In this document: piece by piece, positions 17,262 through 27,032 of the stretch
How the letters are laid out: the number at the start of each line of letters is the position of its first letter
Numbering within the stretch: the stretch's first letter is position 1
Assembly (NCBI GenBank): GCA_937930845.1
Contig: CALHBJ010000003.1
Span: 178,636-242,635 of the forward strand
Direction of reading: 5' to 3'
Origin: an uncultured Rhizobiaceae group bacterium
Lineage (GTDB): Bacteria; Pseudomonadota; Alphaproteobacteria; Rhizobiales; Rhizobiaceae
Length of the DNA: 64,000 nt
Notes under the pieces: model-generated
What the model saw: the letters and a program-made list of their open reading frames with translations, nothing else
Database searches by the model: none
Told to the model about the DNA's origin: nothing
Position numbers and translations under genes: made by a program

Positions 17262-18038
17262 CTATTCACAAATTCGGTAAGGGTTTTTGCGATCCTTTGA
17301 CCGGCCAAGATCGAGGTGGAGATGGGTCGCATGGGCAGGGTTGGAACCGGGGCCAAGAACGGTGGTGAAACTTCCGCAGGCAGCGGTGCGCAGGGCAGAG
17401 AAGAACCGGGCCTGATCCTGTTGCATTTGCGAGGGTGATGTGACGTTCAACACGGCACCGTTTGCTGGCCTGAATGTCACCATATCAATGGCGTTGCCGA
17501 AGGCATGTTCGGACAATTTTCCACTTGGTGCATTGTTGCGCCGCCGACAGGTGTAACCGGGGCCGGTGCCGATTGATGCCAATGGCTGGTCAAGGTGGTG
17601 GCGGGCCAGGGGTTGGACCGTGTCGCGCACAAAGCGGGCAAATGCGAGGGCAAAGGGACAATCGAGCGTCAACTCCCTGGAGAACTCAACTGGAAATCGA
17701 CCAAGGGTTGCCTTGACGCTGACGGGGTCTGGAATCCTGCATTTTGAATCCTCTTCCTTCGGGCCACTAGCAGGGGCAGCAAGGGCGATTTGGGACAACT
17801 GGGTCAGACAGGCGGAAGCTTTGGTTGGCTCAATGGTTGCGGGCGGCGGTGGAGTTTCCGTTATGGTCGGTGGCTGCGTATCTTGCGGCGATGGGCGCGG
17901 CCTGAAGATCGGCGTTGGGACATTTCCTTCCGCGCGTCTAAGAGTTTTCTCTATCGGTCCAGCCAATGCATGGCTGGCAAACAGGCTGGAAATGAGGGCC
18001 AGAACTGCAAGTGGCCACGGCCTGGGCGCGGTGCGCAT
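17262..18038 (-). CDS. Extensin-like C-terminal domain protein, exported
   Basis: The 258-residue protein starts with a signal peptide (LAVLALISSLFASHALAGP), has a proline-rich linker (RPRPSPQDTQPP, ETPPPPATIEP), then the extensin-like C-terminal domain. The diagnostic pieces are the paired cysteines, the YTCRRRN turn, LSEHAFGNAIDMVTF and HATHLHLDLG. The His/Asp arrangement is that of LAS-type metallopeptidases (D-Ala-D-Ala carboxypeptidase fold), so it may cut peptidoglycan, though family activity is not firmly known. A TTG at 18077 would add 13 residues before the signal peptide. It follows the hydantoinase gene by 35 bp. Confidence 0.85.
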   Translation of the reverse strand: MRTAPRPWPLAVLALISSLFASHALAGPIEKTLRRAEGNVPTPIFRPRPSPQDTQPPTITETPPPPATIEPTKASACLTQLSQIALAAPASGPKEEDSKCRIPDPVSVKATLGRFPVEFSRELTLDCPFALAFARFVRDTVQPLARHHLDQPLASIGTGPGYTCRRRNNAPSGKLSEHAFGNAIDMVTFRPANGAVLNVTSPSQMQQDQARFFSALRTAACGSFTTVLGPGSNPAHATHLHLDLGRSKDRKNPYRICE

Positions 18039-18073
18039 TAAAATAGCCACATCATGTTTTGGGTTCTGCCTTA

Positions 18074-21000
18074 TCAAACCGGTTTGCCATATCCCCCCGG
18101 CGTTGGTGTGGTGACTATAACAGATTCCCCGGCCACAACTTCGGTCTCGTCACAATGGGCGAGCAATTCGACCGTGCCATCGAGCCGCGAGATTTCGGTT
18201 TTGCCGCATTCCCCATCATCGCCGCCGTTCAAGCCCTTGGGCGGGTTATAACGGTGGCTGCCTAAAATTGCGACGGTCATATCTTCGAGGAATCGCAACT
18301 GGCGCCGGGTGCCATCGCCGCCCCGATAAGCACCGTTGCCGCCAGAACCTTTTCGGATTGAAAACTCTTCCATGACCACGGGATAGCGCATTTCCAGAAT
18401 TTCCGGATCGGTCATGCGTGTGTTGGTCATATGAGTATGTACGCCTGGCGTGCCGGCGAAGGGGCGTCCGGAATTGTCGTTTCCTGCCGGTGAGCCGGAA
18501 CAGATGGTCTCATAGTTTTGGTGGCGCGCATTGCCATAGGTGAGATTGTTCATCGTCCCCTGGGCATTGGCCATGGAGCCCAGTGCCATCAACAGACAGT
18601 TCGTCACGTGCTGGCTGGTCTCCGTATTGCCGGCAATGACTGCTGCGGGATATTCGGGCTTCAACATGCAGCCATCGGGGATGATGATGTTGATAGGTTT
18701 CAGACACCCGGCATTCATGGGAATATTGGCCTCCATCATGATGCGGAATACATAGAGAACGGCAGCGCGCGTTACCGGCTGAGGGGCGTTAAAGTTGTTT
18801 TTCTGCACGTCAGACGTGCCGGTGAAATCAACGGTGGCTTCGCGTTTATTGCGGTCCACGGTGATCGCGACCTGGATTTGCTGGCCCGTGTCCGTTGGGT
18901 AGGTGTAGGAACAGTCGTTCAACCGGTCGATGACCCGGCGCACACTTTCCTCGGCATTGTCCTGCACATGCAACATGTAAGCATCGACTACATCCTGACC
19001 GAAATGGCGCACCATCTTGCGCAGTTCAGCCACACCCTTTTCATTTGCCGCCACCTGGGCGCGCAGGTCTGCCATGTTTTGTGCAGGGTTGCGGCATGGA
19101 TATTTGTGGTTGGTCAGCACTTCCAGCATTTCCGCTTCGCGCAGCTTGCCTGCCTCAACCAATTTGAAGTTGTCGATCAATACACCTTCTTCTTCCACAT
19201 GGGTGGCACGCGGGGTTGCTGAACCCGGTGCCATGCCGCCCACATCTGCGTGGTGGCCGCGAGACGCGACATAAAACAGAATATCATTTTCAGCGCCATC
19301 CTGAGGCGCAGAATCGTCAAAGGTGTTTGTGAAAACCGGCGTTACTACGGTGATGTCCGGCAGATGGGTGCCGCCATTATAGGGGGCGTTCAACACATAA
19401 ACATCACCGGGCTTCATCTGTCCGCGATTGAGTTCGATGATTGTTTCAACGGAGCGGTCCATCGAGCCCAGGTGCACAGGCACATGAGGCGCGTTTGCTA
19501 CCAGTTGACCTTCCGCGTTGAACACGGCGCATGAGAAATCCAACCGCTCTTTGATGTTAACGGAATAGGCCGTGTTCTGGAGCGTGACGCCCATTTGCTC
19601 GGCAATCGACATGAACAGGTTGTTGAAGACTTCCAGCATGACCGGGTCCGCCCCCTTGCCTTCATGGCCTGTGCCAATGGCAAATTCGCGCGGCAGCGGC
19701 GTAATACGCGCCATGATGATATGGTCGCGCTCGTTAATCGCCGCTTCCCAGCCTGGTTCCACAACGATGGTTTGGTGATCTTCGATGATGAGTGCTGGGC
19801 CCAAAATGCGGTTGCCGGGCTTAAGGTGCATGCGGTGATGAACACCGGCGTCAACCCGTGCGCCGGACGTGAAGACAGGTGTGGTGCCGGTGGGTGCTTT
19901 TTCGATTTCGTCCAGTTCCTGCACGGCCTCTTCAACCTTGGCGCCGCCCCCAACAGCTTCCAGTTCCAGGGCCTCGATAATGAGCGGTTTTTCAAAGGTG
20001 AAACCAAACTGCTTTTTGTGGGCAATTGCGAATGTTTCACGCATGGCGTCTTCGCTGTCGCGGGGCACGGCGATGGCCGTATCCGTGCCATCGTAGCGCA
20101 GGTGAACGCGCGCAAAAGTTCTTATATCTGAATCGCTTACACCCTGTCCTTCAACTTCGCGACGCACCGCAACTTCAAGTGTTGATTCAAGTTCAGTTAA
20201 TGTATCGATTCCAGTTTGATCGAGGGGTTGAATAAGTGCCTGTGATCGGCTGGCGCGAATGTCAGCAAGCCCCATTCCATAGGCGGACAGAATGCCGGAA
20301 AACGGGTGAATGATCACCGTTTCCATACCCAGATTGTCGGCAACAGCACAGGCATGTTGGCCTCCTGCACCGCCAAAACATGTCAGGGCATATTCGGTTA
20401 CATCATAGCCCCGCTGAACCGATATTTTCTTGATGGCATTGGCCATGTTCTCAACTGCGATACGCAGGAATCCATCCGCCACTTCCTCAGGTTTTGGTGT
20501 GTTGCCATCGGCACTTCCAATCTGTTCGGCAAGAGCTGCAAATTTATTGCGCACCGTGTCGATATCCAGGGGCTCGTTCTGGTTGGGGCCAAAAATGCTT
20601 GGGAAGTTTTCCGCCTTCAATTTTCCAACCATGACATTGGCATCGGTGACGGTGAGGGGGCCGCCCCTGCGATAGGCGGCAGGGCCGGGATTTGCGCCCG
20701 CAGATTCCGGACCGACGCGAAACCGACCGGCTTCATAGAAAAGTATGGAGCCGCCACCGGCAGCAACGGTGTGAATTCTCATCATTGGCGCGCGCATTCG
20801 AACACCGGCAACTTCGGTTTCAAAGGCCCGTTCGTATTCACCGTCATAGTGAGACACATCGGTTGATGTGCCACCCATGTCGAAGCCGATTACTTTTTCA
20901 AATCCGGCAAGTGCGGATGTTTCCACCGCGCCCACAACACCACCGGCCGGGCCGGAGAGGATGGCATCCTTCCCCTTGAACAAATGGGCGGCGGTCAGTC

Positions 21001-21751
21001 CACCGGAAGATTGCATGAACATCAAATTGGCGGCATCCGCCTCGCCAGTATTGTCGCTTTCCAGTTCGGCCCGAACCTGATCCACGTAGCGGCTTAGGAT
21101 CGGGGAAAGATAAGCATCGACCACGGTGGTATCACCCCGCCCGACGAGCTTGGCCAATGCCGAAACTTCATGGCTGACAGAGACTTGCGAGAACCCCATT
21201 TCGCGGGCCAGTTTCGCGATCTGGATTTCGTGCTGGGGATATTTCCACGAATGCATCAGTGCGATGGCAACGGCATCAATATCGGCGTCACGGATTTGCT
21301 GAAGCTGCTGACGAATGGCCGTCATATCTGGCGCTTTCTCCACCGTGCCATCGGCCAGAATGCGTTCGTCTACTTCCAGGGCGACCTGATATAATTGTTC
21401 CGGCTTTATGATTTCTTTGGCGAAGATGTCGGGACGGGACTGGTAGCCGATGCGCAGGCCATCGCCAAAACCTTTGGTGATCAGCAGACCGGTGGGGTCG
21501 CCCTTGCGTTCCAGCAATGCATTTGTCGCCACGGTGGTGCCCATTTTGACAGCGCCAACCCTGTCGGCTGGAATGGGTTGCCCGCTTTCCACGCCGAGCA
21601 ATTTGCGAATGCCCTCAATGGCCGCATCGCGATAGGCTTCAGGATTTTCCGAAAGCAATTTGTAAGGGTGCAAGGAACCGTTAGGAGCGCGGCCAACCAG
21701 GTCTGTGAATGTGCCGCCCCGGTCGATCCAAAAATCCCATTTTCCTACCAT
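18074..21751 (-). CDS. Fused hydantoinase A/B, probable 5-oxoprolinase
   Basis: The 1225-residue protein joins HyuA and HyuB. The N-terminal part has an actin-like ATPase fold ([15 protein letters not shown], then [30 protein letters not shown] marks the second phosphate loop). From about residue 700 the HyuB part runs ([33 protein letters not shown], then [15 protein letters not shown] and the glycine-rich [15 protein letters not shown]). Full-length fusions of this size usually are ATP-dependent 5-oxoprolinases, opening pyroglutamate to glutamate, but hydantoinase or acetophenone-carboxylase activity cannot be excluded. It is divergent from a winged-helix gene, with a palindrome in between. 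Confidence 0.9.
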   Translation of the reverse strand: MVGKWDFWIDRGGTFTDLVGRAPNGSLHPYKLLSENPEAYRDAAIEGIRKLLGVESGQPIPADRVGAVKMGTTVATNALLERKGDPTGLLITKGFGDGLRIGYQSRPDIFAKEIIKPEQLYQVALEVDERILADGTVEKAPDMTAIRQQLQQIRDADIDAVAIALMHSWKYPQHEIQIAKLAREMGFSQVSVSHEVSALAKLVGRGDTTVVDAYLSPILSRYVDQVRAELESDNTGEADAANLMFMQSSGGLTAAHLFKGKDAILSGPAGGVVGAVETSALAGFEKVIGFDMGGTSTDVSHYDGEYERAFETEVAGVRMRAPMMRIHTVAAGGGSILFYEAGRFRVGPESAGANPGPAAYRRGGPLTVTDANVMVGKLKAENFPSIFGPNQNEPLDIDTVRNKFAALAEQIGSADGNTPKPEEVADGFLRIAVENMANAIKKISVQRGYDVTEYALTCFGGAGGQHACAVADNLGMETVIIHPFSGILSAYGMGLADIRASRSQALIQPLDQTGIDTLTELESTLEVAVRREVEGQGVSDSDIRTFARVHLRYDGTDTAIAVPRDSEDAMRETFAIAHKKQFGFTFEKPLIIEALELEAVGGGAKVEEAVQELDEIEKAPTGTTPVFTSGARVDAGVHHRMHLKPGNRILGPALIIEDHQTIVVEPGWEAAINERDHIIMARITPLPREFAIGTGHEGKGADPVMLEVFNNLFMSIAEQMGVTLQNTAYSVNIKERLDFSCAVFNAEGQLVANAPHVPVHLGSMDRSVETIIELNRGQMKPGDVYVLNAPYNGGTHLPDITVVTPVFTNTFDDSAPQDGAENDILFYVASRGHHADVGGMAPGSATPRATHVEEEGVLIDNFKLVEAGKLREAEMLEVLTNHKYPCRNPAQNMADLRAQVAANEKGVAELRKMVRHFGQDVVDAYMLHVQDNAEESVRRVIDRLNDCSYTYPTDTGQQIQVAITVDRNKREATVDFTGTSDVQKNNFNAPQPVTRAAVLYVFRIMMEANIPMNAGCLKPINIIIPDGCMLKPEYPAAVIAGNTETSQHVTNCLLMALGSMANAQGTMNNLTYGNARHQNYETICSGSPAGNDNSGRPFAGTPGVHTHMTNTRMTDPEILEMRYPVVMEEFSIRKGSGGNGAYRGGDGTRRQLRFLEDMTVAILGSHRYNPPKGLNGGDDGECGKTEISRLDGTVELLAHCDETEVVAGESVIVTTPTPGGYGKPV

Positions 21752-21791
21752 CGAAAGCTCCGCAATGTTCGATAAAGCTGGACAAACATCA

Positions 21792-21811
21792 ACAATTTAT
21801 CGATAAATTGT
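21792..21811. promoter_or_regulatory. Perfect 20-bp palindrome, probable operator
   Basis: The bases ACAATTTATC and GATAAATTGT are exact reverse complements with no spacer. The site lies 41 bp before the hydantoinase start and 47 bp before the divergent regulator's start, where a repressor dimer could cover both promoters. Size and symmetry suit a MarR-type protein, and the neighbouring winged-helix protein is the obvious candidate. Confidence 0.65.
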
Positions 21812-21857
21812 CAACGTTAAATTCTGCATGCTGAACTTTTGGGAAGGAGCAGGTGCC

Positions 21858-22409
21858 TTGGCCACGACAAAAAAGAAGAATTCTGGCAATGCCCAACCGC
21901 CACGCATTATTGGCCCAATCGTATCATCATCGCATCTGGCGAGCGGGGCCATGCCGGCCCTTTCAGAACTGGAATTCGCCCTGACGGTGACCAACAATGC
22001 CTTTGGCCGCTGGATTGTGCGGTGTATGGAGGCGGCGGGTGAAACGGGTCTCAACAATTTGGAGATTCAGATACTTCATTCAAGCAACCACCGGGACCGG
22101 GAGAAGACGCTTGGTGATCTGTGCACCATGTTGAATGTAGAAGACACGCATCTGGTGACCTATGCGATTAAAAAACTAGTGGGTCTTGGTCTTGTGACCA
22201 CCGGCAAAAGAGGCAAAGAAAAGACCGTGCGGATCACCCAGTCGGGCAAAGATGCTTGTATGCGATATCGCGAAATACGCGAAGCTTTACTGATTTCAAG
22301 CGTTCGCTCCCTTGGACTGAGCGATGAGGAGGTCAGTGAATTTGCACGCCTGCTGCGAGTGCTTTCCGGCCAATATGATCAGGCCGCACGAGGCGCGGCG
22401 AGCCTGTAA
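21858..22409 (+). CDS. Winged-helix (MarR-like) transcriptional regulator
   Basis: I place the start at TTG 21858, since AAGGAG ends eight bases upstream; the in-frame ATG at 21828 has no ribosome-binding site. The 183-residue protein has a basic, disordered N-terminus (ATTKKKNSGN), then a winged helix at about 65-130 (LNNLEIQILHS, LGDLCTMLNVEDTHLVTYAI, wing TTGKRGKEKTVRITQSGK) and a C-terminal helical pair for dimerisation. It is divergent from the hydantoinase gene and very likely controls it. Related MarR-like proteins in Rhizobiales are, as I recall, often found beside hyu genes. Confidence 0.82.
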   Translation: MATTKKKNSGNAQPPRIIGPIVSSSHLASGAMPALSELEFALTVTNNAFGRWIVRCMEAAGETGLNNLEIQILHSSNHRDREKTLGDLCTMLNVEDTHLVTYAIKKLVGLGLVTTGKRGKEKTVRITQSGKDACMRYREIREALLISSVRSLGLSDEEVSEFARLLRVLSGQYDQAARGAASL

Positions 22410-22459
22410 GAATTGCTGGAGAATTGTGCAAATCACAAAATATGAAGTTGAGGGACTGA

Positions 22460-23284
22460 ATGTTAATTTTGAAGCCACATGGCGGATTGTGTAATCGGCT
22501 GCTCGCTTTGCACAGTACGATTGAACTTTCCCGCGTTCTGGATATGCCGGCCAAATTTGTCTGGTGGGAAGATGATGAATTGGGGGCCAGTTACACATCA
22601 CTGTTTGAGCTGCCTGAGCGTATCGAATATCTTAACCATCAATATAAAAAGCACACTGGCCTTTTGCGGACTATTCCCAACCTGGTTCGAAGGTTGAAGT
22701 TGCGCCGATACAGGCGCCACTACCGCTGGAAAGAAATGAAGAAGTTATCCAGGGAAGGTTTCGACTTTACCCAGTGGGGCAACCGTTCATGCATCCAGTT
22801 TGAGGCCAACCATATGTTTTATGGACATGATGTTCCGTTCGACAGGTTCCGCCCCGTTCCTAAAATTCAGCACCTTATTGATGGTGTGACTTCTCAGTTT
22901 TCCAATACAATTGGTGTTCATATTCGCCGCACCGATCATCGTCCGGCTATCGAGAATAGTGGTACAGATTTGTTTGTCAGTGCAATCCGGTCTGCGATTG
23001 AAGAAGACGCCAATGTGAATTTCTTTTTGGCCACCGACGATTCCATCGAAGAAGAAAATCTTCGCAAAATGTTTCCAGGCAAGATCATTACCTATCCCAA
23101 GCGCAGCCGAGATCGTGCAGACCCGCTGGCTATCGAAGATGCTGTAGTAGATCTCTTCGCATTGGCGAAAACCAAACGAATAATTGGAAGTTTTGCATCC
23201 ACCTATTCGCAAACTGCCGGTCTCATCGGTGATGTACAGGTGGACTATGTGTCAAACAATGCGTCACCAGAAATCATCAGGTGA
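22460..23284 (+). CDS. Fucosyltransferase-like glycosyltransferase
   Basis: The 274-residue protein has three marks of the fucosyltransferase superfamily that includes GT11, GT23/NodZ and O-FucT: an N-terminal HGGLCNRLLALH (7-18), GVHIRRTDHR (152-161) whose arginines bind the GDP of the donor, and a C-terminal GSFASTYSQTA (243-253). It has no signal or membrane helix, so it would act in the cytoplasm, perhaps on a polysaccharide or oligosaccharide. Two 60-base samples I counted (22621-22680, 23041-23100) are 37-38 % GC, far below neighbouring genes, which suggests horizontal gain. The ATG lies about 50 bp after the regulator. Confidence 0.78.
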   Translation: MLILKPHGGLCNRLLALHSTIELSRVLDMPAKFVWWEDDELGASYTSLFELPERIEYLNHQYKKHTGLLRTIPNLVRRLKLRRYRRHYRWKEMKKLSREGFDFTQWGNRSCIQFEANHMFYGHDVPFDRFRPVPKIQHLIDGVTSQFSNTIGVHIRRTDHRPAIENSGTDLFVSAIRSAIEEDANVNFFLATDDSIEEENLRKMFPGKIITYPKRSRDRADPLAIEDAVVDLFALAKTKRIIGSFASTYSQTAGLIGDVQVDYVSNNASPEIIR

Positions 23285-23400
23285 ATGAATGCAATTGGTG
23301 GCAGTGGCGCAAAATAGAGCTTGAATAGTTGTCCAATGCGACACCACCATGAATTTGAATCCAAATACCTTACTCAAAATGCCGAACAGGAGCGCTGCAA

Positions 23401-24378
23401 ATGGAATATGTCAGTCTTGGAAATACCGGAATGCAGGTTTCGCGGCTTTGCCTTGGGTGTATGTCGTTTGGCACACCGGGCGGGCCAACCCATCCGTGGG
23501 TCATTCCCGAGGCTGATGGCGAGCCGTTTTTCAGATTGGCCATGGAAAAGGGTATCAATTTTTTCGATACAGCCGACCACTACAATTATGGCGACAGCGA
23601 AGAGATCACCGGGCGCATGTTGAAGAAATATGCCCGCCGGGACGAAATCGTGGTGGCCACAAAGGTTGGGCTGACCATGGGGGAGGGGCCAAACAAACGG
23701 GGGCTGTCGCGCAAGCACATTGTGGAATCCATCGAAGCCTCATTGCGGCGTTTGCAGATGGATCATGTGGACTTGCTGTATGTGCACAGACTTGATCCCA
23801 AGACGCCATTTGAAGAAATGCTGGAAGCGCTGGATTTGGTGGTGCGGCAGGGCAAGGTGATTTATCCGGCAGCTTCTTCCATGTGGGCATGGCAATTTGC
23901 GAAACTGCGTGAAATGCAGGTTTCGGCCGGGTTTACGCCGTTTGTTGCGATGCAGAATTTCTACAATCTCGCCTATCGTGAAGAAGAACGTGAGATGATG
24001 CCCTATTGCGAAAGCGAAGGTGTTGCCGTGGTGCCGTGGAGCCCGATTGCGCGGGGCTTTCTTGCCGGGAATCGGCCCAAGGGAAGTGCCGGCACCAACC
24101 GGGCGCAGACCGACAAAATGGGCGGATATTTCGGAACCAAACAGGATTACGCCATTCTTGATCGTGTGCAGAAGATCGCAGAAGAATTAGGTACATCAGC
24201 TGCCAAGGTTGCCTATGCGTGGGTGTTGTCCAAACCCTTCGTGACCGCGCCGATTGTTGGGTCGACAAAGCTTGGTCAATTCGAAGAAGCCATTGAAGCG
24301 CTGGACGTTTCGCTGACTGCGGGACAGATCAAACGGCTGGAAGCGCCTTACAAAACCCGCGCTGTGATGGGGCATTAA
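23401..24378 (+). CDS. Aldo/keto reductase
   Basis: The 325-residue protein has the AKR catalytic set: D56 (INFFDTADHYNYGD), a tyrosine at 61 or 63, K88 (VVATKVGL) and H129 (LLYVHRLD). The NADPH-binding end is APIVGSTKLGQFEEAIEAL. It reduces an aldehyde or ketone with NADPH in the cytoplasm; the substrate is unknown. AGGAG lies nine bases before the ATG. The next gene starts 4 bp after its stop, so they form an operon. Confidence 0.93.
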   Translation: MEYVSLGNTGMQVSRLCLGCMSFGTPGGPTHPWVIPEADGEPFFRLAMEKGINFFDTADHYNYGDSEEITGRMLKKYARRDEIVVATKVGLTMGEGPNKRGLSRKHIVESIEASLRRLQMDHVDLLYVHRLDPKTPFEEMLEALDLVVRQGKVIYPAASSMWAWQFAKLREMQVSAGFTPFVAMQNFYNLAYREEEREMMPYCESEGVAVVPWSPIARGFLAGNRPKGSAGTNRAQTDKMGGYFGTKQDYAILDRVQKIAEELGTSAAKVAYAWVLSKPFVTAPIVGSTKLGQFEEAIEALDVSLTAGQIKRLEAPYKTRAVMGH

Positions 24379-24381
24379 TCC

Positions 24382-25392
24382 ATGGCCGATGTCCATGAGA
24401 ATAATCGCAATGTCATAAAGCCCTGGCGGGATGCGCTTTACGATTTTGATCGCCACCGGGTCATGGCGGCTGCGAAATCTGTTTTTCGCCGTGATGCGGT
24501 TGTTCATCTGGCGCATCCTTTTGAAACGCTTGATGGCCCCGCGGCTCTTGTGGAAGATGCTTTGTTTGCCTTGCACGCCGCCATGCCGGATTTTGAGCGG
24601 CGGGATACGATTGTCATGGCCGGGGACTCGCCACTGGGCAATTCATGGGTGGGGTGTTGCGGCTTCTATACCGGCACGTTTGAGCAGCCGTTTCTCGACA
24701 TACCGCCAACCGGGCACCAGGCTTCCATGCGGTTTCATGAATTTTATCGCGTTGAAGATGGCAAAGTGGTTGAGTTCCAGGCCCTGTGGGACATTCCTGA
24801 ACTCATGATGCAGGCAAATGCATGGCCCATGGTGCCGTCATTGGGGCGCGAATGGCAGGTGCCAGGGCCAGCGACACAAGACGGTATCATGATGGGGCCG
24901 CGCGATGGCGAACGTTCCGCAAACAGCCAGAAACTTGTGTCGGCCATGCTTGCTGGTCTTGGTAATTATGCCTCAGGTGGCGTTGAAGGGATGCAATTGG
25001 AGAAATATTGGCATCCCAAATTCTCGTGGTATGGCCCTTCCGGCATTGGTACGGGACGGGGCCTTGCGGGATTTCGCAATTGGCATCAGATCCCATTTCT
25101 CAACGGCATGCCCGACCGGGTGGGCTCGGTTGGTAAAGGGGATCTGTTTGCTGACGGTGACTATGTGGGTTTCACCGCCTGGCCGGGAATGCATATGAGC
25201 ATTTCAGGAGACGGGTTTTTGGGTATTGCCCCGTCCGGCCAAAAAATCACCATGCGCAGTCTGGATTTCTGGCGGTGCGAGAATGGCATGATCCGGGAGA
25301 ACTGGGTGCTTGTGGATTTGCTTCACGTTTATCATCAAATCGGTGTGGATGTGCTGGCGCGGATGCGTGAGTTCAACAAGGCAAGGCCATAA
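24382..25392 (+). CDS. Double SnoaL-like (ester cyclase/NTF2-fold) protein
   Basis: The 336-residue protein consists of two SnoaL-type NTF2 folds. The first spans about 10-150 (TGHQASMRFHEFYRVEDGKVVEFQALWD) and the second about 185-330 (SGQKITMRSLDFWRCENGMI, then WVLVDLLHVYHQIG). In each, the phrase 'G + hydrophobic + xxFxRxxxGxIxExW' is the hallmark of polyketide-cyclase-like proteins. Double-domain members occur in carbohydrate or aromatic catabolism and often lack a known reaction. It is translated directly after the aldo/keto reductase. Confidence 0.83.
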   Translation: MADVHENNRNVIKPWRDALYDFDRHRVMAAAKSVFRRDAVVHLAHPFETLDGPAALVEDALFALHAAMPDFERRDTIVMAGDSPLGNSWVGCCGFYTGTFEQPFLDIPPTGHQASMRFHEFYRVEDGKVVEFQALWDIPELMMQANAWPMVPSLGREWQVPGPATQDGIMMGPRDGERSANSQKLVSAMLAGLGNYASGGVEGMQLEKYWHPKFSWYGPSGIGTGRGLAGFRNWHQIPFLNGMPDRVGSVGKGDLFADGDYVGFTAWPGMHMSISGDGFLGIAPSGQKITMRSLDFWRCENGMIRENWVLVDLLHVYHQIGVDVLARMREFNKARP

Positions 25393-25561
25393 GCCTGCCG
25401 GGTGACCCACCAACATGGCGGCGTTTGCCTGTGCTCAATTGTGATCGGGTTAGAGCTTTTTCACTCAAGTGGAAACTCTGGGAGGTATATGCCGGCCCGG
25501 CGTATTGCACCGCGCCTGCGCAGCGAAAGGCGAAGCCTGACAGCGTGAGCACACATATAAA

Positions 25562-25598
25562 TCTAGAGTGATTCAAGTTAAGCTTGAAGCGCTCTAGA
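25562..25598. repeat. 37-nt hairpin element, probable dispersed intergenic repeat
   Basis: A near-perfect inverted repeat starts TCTAGAGTG and ends CGCTCTAGA. A second arm pair (TTCAAG and CTTGAA) surrounds a 3-5 base loop, so 16 of 17 positions can pair if GU pairs count. Short palindromes with a CTCTAGA-type rim and a TTCAA core are, as I recall, widespread between rhizobial genes. This is the only copy I found in the window. Confidence 0.55.
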
Positions 25599-25604
25599 AT
25601 CAAT

Positions 25605-25653
25605 TCAGCCGCCCCTTCAATCGCTGGTAAAGGCAGATTGAAAGAGCGGCTGA
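25605..25653 (-). terminator. Large hairpin between convergent genes, possible terminator
   Basis: Arms at 25605-25622 and 25636-25653 (TCAGCCGCCCCTTCAATC against GATTGAAAGAGCGGCTGA) pair with one mismatch around a 13-nt loop. It lies 32 bp past the end of the outer-membrane-protein gene and could stop transcription from both sides. It lacks a clean T-run, so it is weaker evidence than the ftsZ terminator. Confidence 0.5.
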
Positions 25654-25685
25654 TTATGTCAGTTCTTACGTTTAGATTCGCGCGG

Positions 25686-27011
25686 TTATTTCACCGGAAA
25701 CTTGTAGCTCAAGCCCAGCAAAGCGGTGTGTGTTGAGTTGGTTGTTTCAAACGCTCCACCGGTATCCAGCGGATCATCTTCATATTGGGTGAAGCGGTAT
25801 TCCAGACGCGCGGTGATGTTCTCGGTGATGGCGGTTTCGACACCGGCACCAACCACATATCCCCAATGGTCGAAGGAAGCGACTTCTTCACCAGCAATTG
25901 AGAACTCATATTCCGCATAGGCGCCACCAGCCAGCACATACCACAAGGTATCCGGCGTGGTCAGATAACCGGCGCGACCAAAGATGCTGATTTCGTAATT
26001 CTCTTCAACTTCGGCCACTTCGAAACCAAGAATATCCAACTCTGTATTTACAGAAGACGCGCGGGCAGTGGCATGGGCACCAATGACGAACCGGTCGCTG
26101 ACCTGGTGGTCATAACCTATCCGGACACCGCCCACGATGCCTTCGGCACCGAGACCATCAAGTGACGCCGCGGCGAATGGAGCAAGGTCCAGGTCGAGTT
26201 CGGTTACCTGTGTTGCTGCACCCACATCTACACCAACAAGAAAACCAGTCCAGTCGATCGGAACGGCGGCGAAGTCAGGGCTTTCACCTCTCTCGCCATC
26301 GCCAAATTTATAGGACAAGCCCAGACGAACCGTGTTGAAGGAGGGGGTTACCTCAAGCGGGCCTACGATGGAAATGTCTTCCAGCTGGGTGTAGCGGTAT
26401 TCCAGTTTCAGCGATAATTTATCGGAAATCCGGTTTTCGATACCGGCGCCGACAACGAATCCGCCGGCATCAAAGCCGTAGGAATCAGATTCATCGATAT
26501 CAAATCCGCCCAGATCAGCAAAAATATCGAAATTGGCTGAGAATTCCTGGTGGGTGTAACCACCCAGAACGTAGAGTTGCGTATCCGGGCCGGTCAAATA
26601 ACCGACTTTACCAATCACACTCCAGGATTCGTCAGCCGAGACATTATAATCTGCCAATGCGAAGCCATCGACCAATACCAGATCGGGCACAAATGCGCCG
26701 ATGCCAAATTCCATTTCGCCGAAATTATACTCGGCCTGAACGCCAACAACCCAGCGGGGGGCAATCTGGTAATCATAGCCGGCGTAGACGGAGCCAAAAA
26801 TGCCGTCGGCACCAAAACCATCAAATTCGAACAGACCGTCCACGCCAATCTCATGATTGACTCCGCCAGCGCCAACAGCGGCCCCAACGTAAAATCCAGT
26901 CCAGCCCTTTGCCTGGGGCGTAGCGTCCAAATCGGCTGCCTGCGCAGACAAACTTCCAGCGGCAATCGTGCAGGTTAGAATCGCGGCACGCGCTAAAATA
27001 TTCTTATACAT
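25686..27011 (-). CDS. Outer-membrane protein with two tandem beta-barrel domains (Omp25/31-like)
   Basis: The 441-residue protein has a signal peptide ending LSAQAADLDA at about residue 26. Two related halves follow. Each starts W-T-G-F (37 and 254) and ends G-L-S-Y-K-F (231-236 and 433-438). They share GYLTxPDTxxYVL, VVGAGxE and LEYRxTQxED in the same order. Each half is the usual size of a complete eight-stranded Omp25/Omp31/RopB-type barrel, so the gene looks like an in-frame duplication. The start at 27011 has AAGGG 12 bases upstream and a hairpin behind it; an ATG at 27056 is less likely. Confidence 0.85.
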   Translation of the reverse strand: MYKNILARAAILTCTIAAGSLSAQAADLDATPQAKGWTGFYVGAAVGAGGVNHEIGVDGLFEFDGFGADGIFGSVYAGYDYQIAPRWVVGVQAEYNFGEMEFGIGAFVPDLVLVDGFALADYNVSADESWSVIGKVGYLTGPDTQLYVLGGYTHQEFSANFDIFADLGGFDIDESDSYGFDAGGFVVGAGIENRISDKLSLKLEYRYTQLEDISIVGPLEVTPSFNTVRLGLSYKFGDGERGESPDFAAVPIDWTGFLVGVDVGAATQVTELDLDLAPFAAASLDGLGAEGIVGGVRIGYDHQVSDRFVIGAHATARASSVNTELDILGFEVAEVEENYEISIFGRAGYLTTPDTLWYVLAGGAYAEYEFSIAGEEVASFDHWGYVVGAGVETAITENITARLEYRFTQYEDDPLDTGGAFETTNSTHTALLGLSYKFPVK

Positions 27012-27032
27012 CGTAAATGACCCTTCTCTTGC

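Noticed and set aside
18518..20131. Long open frames on the plus strand opposite the hydantoinase gene
   Set aside because: They follow the codon pattern of the minus-strand gene and contain no recognisable domain.
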